Program-made: the position numbers and the translations under genes
The notes under the pieces: model-generated
The model's database searches: none
Seen by the model: the letters and a program-made list of their open reading frames with translations, nothing else
What the model was told of the DNA's origin: nothing
NCBI GenBank assembly: GCA_016194625.1
Contig: JACQBB010000223.1
Coordinates: 1-8,630, forward strand
Length of the DNA stretch: 8,630 nt
Direction: 5' to 3'
Source: Elusimicrobiota bacterium
GTDB lineage: Bacteria > Elusimicrobiota > Elusimicrobia > UBA1565 > UBA9628
Shown: positions 5,741-8,630 of the stretch, in pieces
Layout of the letters: each line of letters starts with the position of its first letter
How positions within the stretch are numbered: the stretch's first letter is position 1

Positions 5741-7896
5741 CCTCGCGAGAGGCCATGGCGAAGCTCCATCCGCTGCACATCGACGAGACCCCCGCGGCGA
5801 CGCCCGCGGCGGCCGCGCGCGCGGCCGAAGGCCTGAAGGCGTCCGAGCGCTTCTTCAACCGCGACCTCTCCTGGCTCGCGTTCAACGACCGCGTGCTCTC
5901 CGAGGCGGCGGCGCCGTCGGTCCCCCCGCTCGAGCGCCTGCGCTTCGCGACCATCGTCAGCTCGAACCTCGACGAGTTCTTCAGCGTGCGCGTCGCCGAG
6001 ATCGGCAAGACCGCGCGCCTGACGCCGACGCGCCGCTTCCCCGACGGCCTGACGGCCCGCCAGGTCCTCGCCCAGATCCGCGAGCACGCGCTGCGCCAGA
6101 AGTCCCGCCAGGCGACCGTGCTGGAGGACGTGCTCAACGCCCTGAAGGCGGAGGGCATCGAGATCCTGACCGACTTCACGCAGAAGCAGAGCCACCGCGC
6201 CGACCGCGACATCCAGTCGCGCCTGCCCCGACTGCGCACGATCCTGCGCCGCTTCCCGGAGCCCCTGCCGCCGCTGATGAGCGAGCGCATCCACGTGTTC
6301 GTCCGCTTCCCGCGCGAGTACGCCGTCATCACCATCGTCGAGCGCGAGGCGCGCCTGCTGGCGCTGACCCGCCGCGGCGCCAAGCGGCGCTTCGCCCTGC
6401 TCGAGCGCTGGCTGGCCGACCGCGCCGACGACCTGTTCCCGGACCGCGAGGTCATCGAGGCGTTCCCGTTCAAGATCATCCGCGACGCCGACCTGCGCTA
6501 CCGCCCCGACTACGAGGAGTCGCTCGAGGACCAGATCTTCGAGGCCGTCCAGCGCCGCGTGCGCGCGAAGGTCGTCCGCCTGGAGGTCGACTCCCCCACC
6601 TACTCCGAGGGCGCGCTGTTCCTGGCGACCTCCCTCGGCCTCGACTCGGCGTCGCTGTACCGCTTCGACCTGCCGCTCGACCTGCGCACGCTCGCGCGCA
6701 TCGAGCCGCCCAAGCCCGGCGCCCTGCGCTATCCTCCCATCGAGCCGCGCGTGCCCGGGCCTTTCCGCAAGCCGCGCTCGGCGTTCGCGATCGTGCGCCA
6801 GCACGACATCCTGCTCCACCACCCGTACGACTCGTTCGACATCGTCGTGAAGTTCCTGCAGGGCGCCGCGCGCGACCCCCAGGTCAAGCGCATCTACCAC
6901 ACCCTGTACCGCACCAGCCAGGACTCGCCGGTGATGGCGGCGCTGATGGACGCCGCGCGCAACGGCAAGAAGGTCGTCGCCTACGTCGAGATCAAGGCGC
7001 GCTTCGACGAGCTGAACAACCTGCGCTGGGCCGAGGAGCTGCGCAAGGCGGGAGTGCGCGTGGTCCGCCACCTCGGCCGCTTCAAGGTCCACTCGAAGGT
7101 GACGCAGGTCATCCGCGAGGAGGCCGGCGCCGAGGTCTCCTACCTGCACCTGGGCACCGGCAACTACCACCCGATCACCGCCAAGCAGTACACCGACCTG
7201 GGCCTGCTCACCTGCGACGAGTCGCTGGGACGCGAGGTCTCCGACTACTTCGCGGCGCTGTCGCGCGGCGAGCGCCCGACCCGCTTCCGCGAGCTGCTCG
7301 TCGCGCCGGTGAACCTCCACTCGAGCATCCTCGGGCTGGTCCGCGAGGAGACGCGCCTGCAGAAGGCCGGCGTGCGCGGCCACATCATCGCCAAGCTCAA
7401 CTCGCTCGTCGACCCCGTCCTCATCGAGGCGCTGTACGAGGCCTCGCGCGCCGGCGTGAAGGTGGACCTGCTCGTGCGCGGCATCTGCTGCCTGCGCCCC
7501 GCCATCGCCGGCATGTCGGAGAACATCCGCGTGGTCAGCGTCGTCGACCGCTTCTTGGAGCACAGCCGCATCTACTACTTCCGCGCCGGCGGCGCGCGCA
7601 AGCTGTACCTGTCCAGCGCCGACTGGATGCCGCGCAACTTCTACTCGCGCTACGAGGTCGCCTTTCCCGTGAAGGACCCCGCCCTCAAGCGCTACGTCCA
7701 CGACACCATCCTCGGCAAGGGCATGGCCGACAACCAGAAGGCGTGGATCCTCAAGCCCGACGGCTCCTACGCGCGCGCCGTCCCCGGCCCCGGCGCGGCG
7801 CTGATCCGCTCGCAGACCTTCTTCGAGGCGCTCGCGCGCTCCGACTACCGCGACACCGCCCTCGAGCGCCGCGGCATCCAGGCCCTCACCGCCTGA
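5737..7896 (+). CDS. ppk1: Polyphosphate kinase 1 (719 aa)
   Basis: PPK1 reversibly transfers the ATP gamma phosphate onto inorganic polyphosphate through a phosphohistidine and is usually membrane-associated. The protein has normal family length. It carries the N-domain block FFNRDLSWLAFN (39-50), SNLDEFFSVRV (76-86), HHPYDSF (361-367), TLYRTS with Arg392, KARFDE with Arg422, KVHSK with His452, HLGTGNY, LVRGICCLRP, and FLEHSR with His609. These four residues match E. coli PPK R375, R405, H435 and H592 with a constant offset of 17, so the active site looks intact. The first ATG at 5737 lies in an ATGA overlap with the MFS stop and is preferred; an alternative in-frame ATG at 5755 would remove six residues that lie outside the conserved domain. 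No strong Shine-Dalgarno sequence precedes 5737. It ends the operon, convergent with the CYTH gene six bases away. Confidence 0.96.
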   Translation: MTSREAMAKLHPLHIDETPAATPAAAARAAEGLKASERFFNRDLSWLAFNDRVLSEAAAPSVPPLERLRFATIVSSNLDEFFSVRVAEIGKTARLTPTRRFPDGLTARQVLAQIREHALRQKSRQATVLEDVLNALKAEGIEILTDFTQKQSHRADRDIQSRLPRLRTILRRFPEPLPPLMSERIHVFVRFPREYAVITIVEREARLLALTRRGAKRRFALLERWLADRADDLFPDREVIEAFPFKIIRDADLRYRPDYEESLEDQIFEAVQRRVRAKVVRLEVDSPTYSEGALFLATSLGLDSASLYRFDLPLDLRTLARIEPPKPGALRYPPIEPRVPGPFRKPRSAFAIVRQHDILLHHPYDSFDIVVKFLQGAARDPQVKRIYHTLYRTSQDSPVMAALMDAARNGKKVVAYVEIKARFDELNNLRWAEELRKAGVRVVRHLGRFKVHSKVTQVIREEAGAEVSYLHLGTGNYHPITAKQYTDLGLLTCDESLGREVSDYFAALSRGERPTRFRELLVAPVNLHSSILGLVREETRLQKAGVRGHIIAKLNSLVDPVLIEALYEASRAGVKVDLLVRGICCLRPAIAGMSENIRVVSVVDRFLEHSRIYYFRAGGARKLYLSSADWMPRNFYSRYEVAFPVKDPALKRYVHDTILGKGMADNQKAWILKPDGSYARAVPGPGAALIRSQTFFEALARSDYRDTALERRGIQALTA

Positions 7897-7902
7897 CGGG
7901 CG

Positions 7903-8630
7903 TCAGCGCTTCACGAAGAACGACGCGCAGCGGTGGTACTTGTCGAGCGGCTCGCGGCGCAGGTCGAACTCCTTGTGCAGGGCCTTGTTGAAGTCGAGGA
8001 GCTCGTCCAGGTGCTCGAGCTTGGCCTCGAGCGAGCCGTCGCCGGCTTTGATCTCGTTCTCGAACTCGCAGAAGGTCGAGAGCGGGTGCAGGCCCTTCTT
8101 GGCGATGTGGAAGGCGAAGACGCGGTCGAGCGAGGGCTCGAGGAACGCCGAGCCCAGGTCCACCTCGAACTTCTCCTTCTGGTACAGCGCGATGATCGAC
8201 GCGCTGGTGAGGCGCCGCACCACGGCCGCGCCCAGGTGGCGGCGCATCGCCTCGGCCATCTCCGACGACGCCTGGCCGCGCAGGATGCGCTCGACCGAGG
8301 TGTCGGTGAAGTGGACGATGTCGTGGTGGCTCTCCTCCAGGAAGACGCCGGCGAGCCTCGCCGACGAGAACTCGGAGCGGTAGAGCAGGTCGTCCTTCGT
8401 GAAGCCGGGGCCCTTGTACTGGAGGTAGACGGCGGTGCCGTTCCTTTTATAGCGCAGGCGCAGGCTGGCGCCGCGCTTGAGCAGGTCGTAGGACGGGGTG
8501 TCGATGAACTGGTCGAAGAAGAAGGCGCTCTTCTTGTGCTTCACGCCCTTGCGGTCGAGCAGCCAGTCCTTCAGCTCCGCGGACTCCTCGGGCAGGACGC
8601 GCTTCTTGCACTCGATCTCGACGAAGCGCA
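7903..8630 (-). CDS. CYTH-domain protein (triphosphate tunnel metalloenzyme), start at or just beyond right edge
   Basis: CYTH proteins form a beta-barrel tunnel that binds tri- or polyphosphate with metal ions; members include thiamine triphosphatase, inorganic triphosphatase and class IV adenylate cyclase. The visible protein begins RFVEIECKKR, holding the diagnostic ExExK motif. The two bases left at the edge are TG, so the start codon is probably an NTG completed by one base outside the window, giving about 242 residues. With that numbering, ExExK is 5-9, RLR 58-60, KGPG 73-76, R85/E87, and the late acidic strand EFENE 189-193; charged tunnel residues therefore look conserved. An internal GTG at 8544 would delete ExExK and is rejected as the start. 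No CHAD domain follows. Convergence with ppk1 suggests, but does not prove, a polyphosphate or triphosphate role. Confidence 0.85.
   Translation of the reverse strand, partial: RFVEIECKKRVLPEESAELKDWLLDRKGVKHKKSAFFFDQFIDTPSYDLLKRGASLRLRYKRNGTAVYLQYKGPGFTKDDLLYRSEFSSARLAGVFLEESHHDIVHFTDTSVERILRGQASSEMAEAMRRHLGAAVVRRLTSASIIALYQKEKFEVDLGSAFLEPSLDRVFAFHIAKKGLHPLSTFCEFENEIKAGDGSLEAKLEHLDELLDFNKALHKEFDLRREPLDKYHRCASFFVKR

Noticed and set aside
5362..7701. Long antisense open frame opposite the MFS and ppk1 genes
   Set aside because: It spans two real genes and has biased composition with no recognisable family; the plus strand carries the complete PPK1 active site.
7897..7902. Terminator between ppk1 and the CYTH gene
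   Set aside because: The gap is only six bases and no GC stem followed by a T-run is visible around the two stops.
8542..8544. GTG at 8544 as the start of the CYTH gene
   Set aside because: Starting there would remove the diagnostic ExExK strand, which is encoded in frame upstream with no stop before the window edge.
1..8630. CRISPR arrays, tRNA/rRNA genes, insertion sequences or attachment sites
   Set aside because: No regularly spaced repeats, transposase motifs or structured RNA signatures were found; almost the whole window is covered by six protein genes.

Overview
The window is a very GC-rich, densely coding stretch of bacterial DNA. It holds six protein genes and only one intergenic gap longer than 10 bases. 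By inference only, the extreme GC, the Sec-type leader followed by a long Ala/Pro-rich tail, and the mosaic multidomain protein remind me of high-GC Elusimicrobiota genomes. No marker here settles the phylum.

Layout. The left edge (minus strand, 1-164) is the N-terminus of a RecQ DNA helicase. A roughly 150-base divergent intergenic region follows, containing candidate promoters for both directions. In both, a TANNNT -10 box sits exactly six bases before the ATG, as expected for leaderless mRNAs. From 316 to 7896 four plus-strand genes are joined by three identical 4-base ATGA stop/start overlaps, so they very probably form one translationally coupled operon: (1) a giant fusion of signal-peptide-like leader, Ala/Pro-rich linker, 12-helix MFS transporter, thymidylate-kinase-like P-loop kinase and DUF2252 domain; (2) a PPP/ApaH/PrpE-like metallophosphoesterase; (3) a stand-alone MFS protein clearly paralogous to the MFS part of gene 1; (4) a complete polyphosphate kinase 1. 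Converging on ppk1 with a 6-base gap is a minus-strand CYTH (triphosphate tunnel) protein that runs to the right edge and probably starts exactly there.

How it may fit together (inference). Several products handle phosphoanhydride chemistry: PPK1 makes or uses polyphosphate, CYTH proteins bind or hydrolyse tri- and polyphosphates, PPP/ApaH enzymes cleave dinucleoside polyphosphates or phosphoproteins, and the fusion carries a nucleotide-kinase-like domain plus a kinase-like DUF2252 domain behind a transporter. A membrane-linked polyphosphate/nucleotide module is a reasonable working hypothesis. The MFS-kinase-DUF2252 protein is the most novel object here. Its DUF2252 part has Ser where the family's active-site-like Asp is expected, and its leader predicts a topology that conflicts with ordinary MFS orientation.
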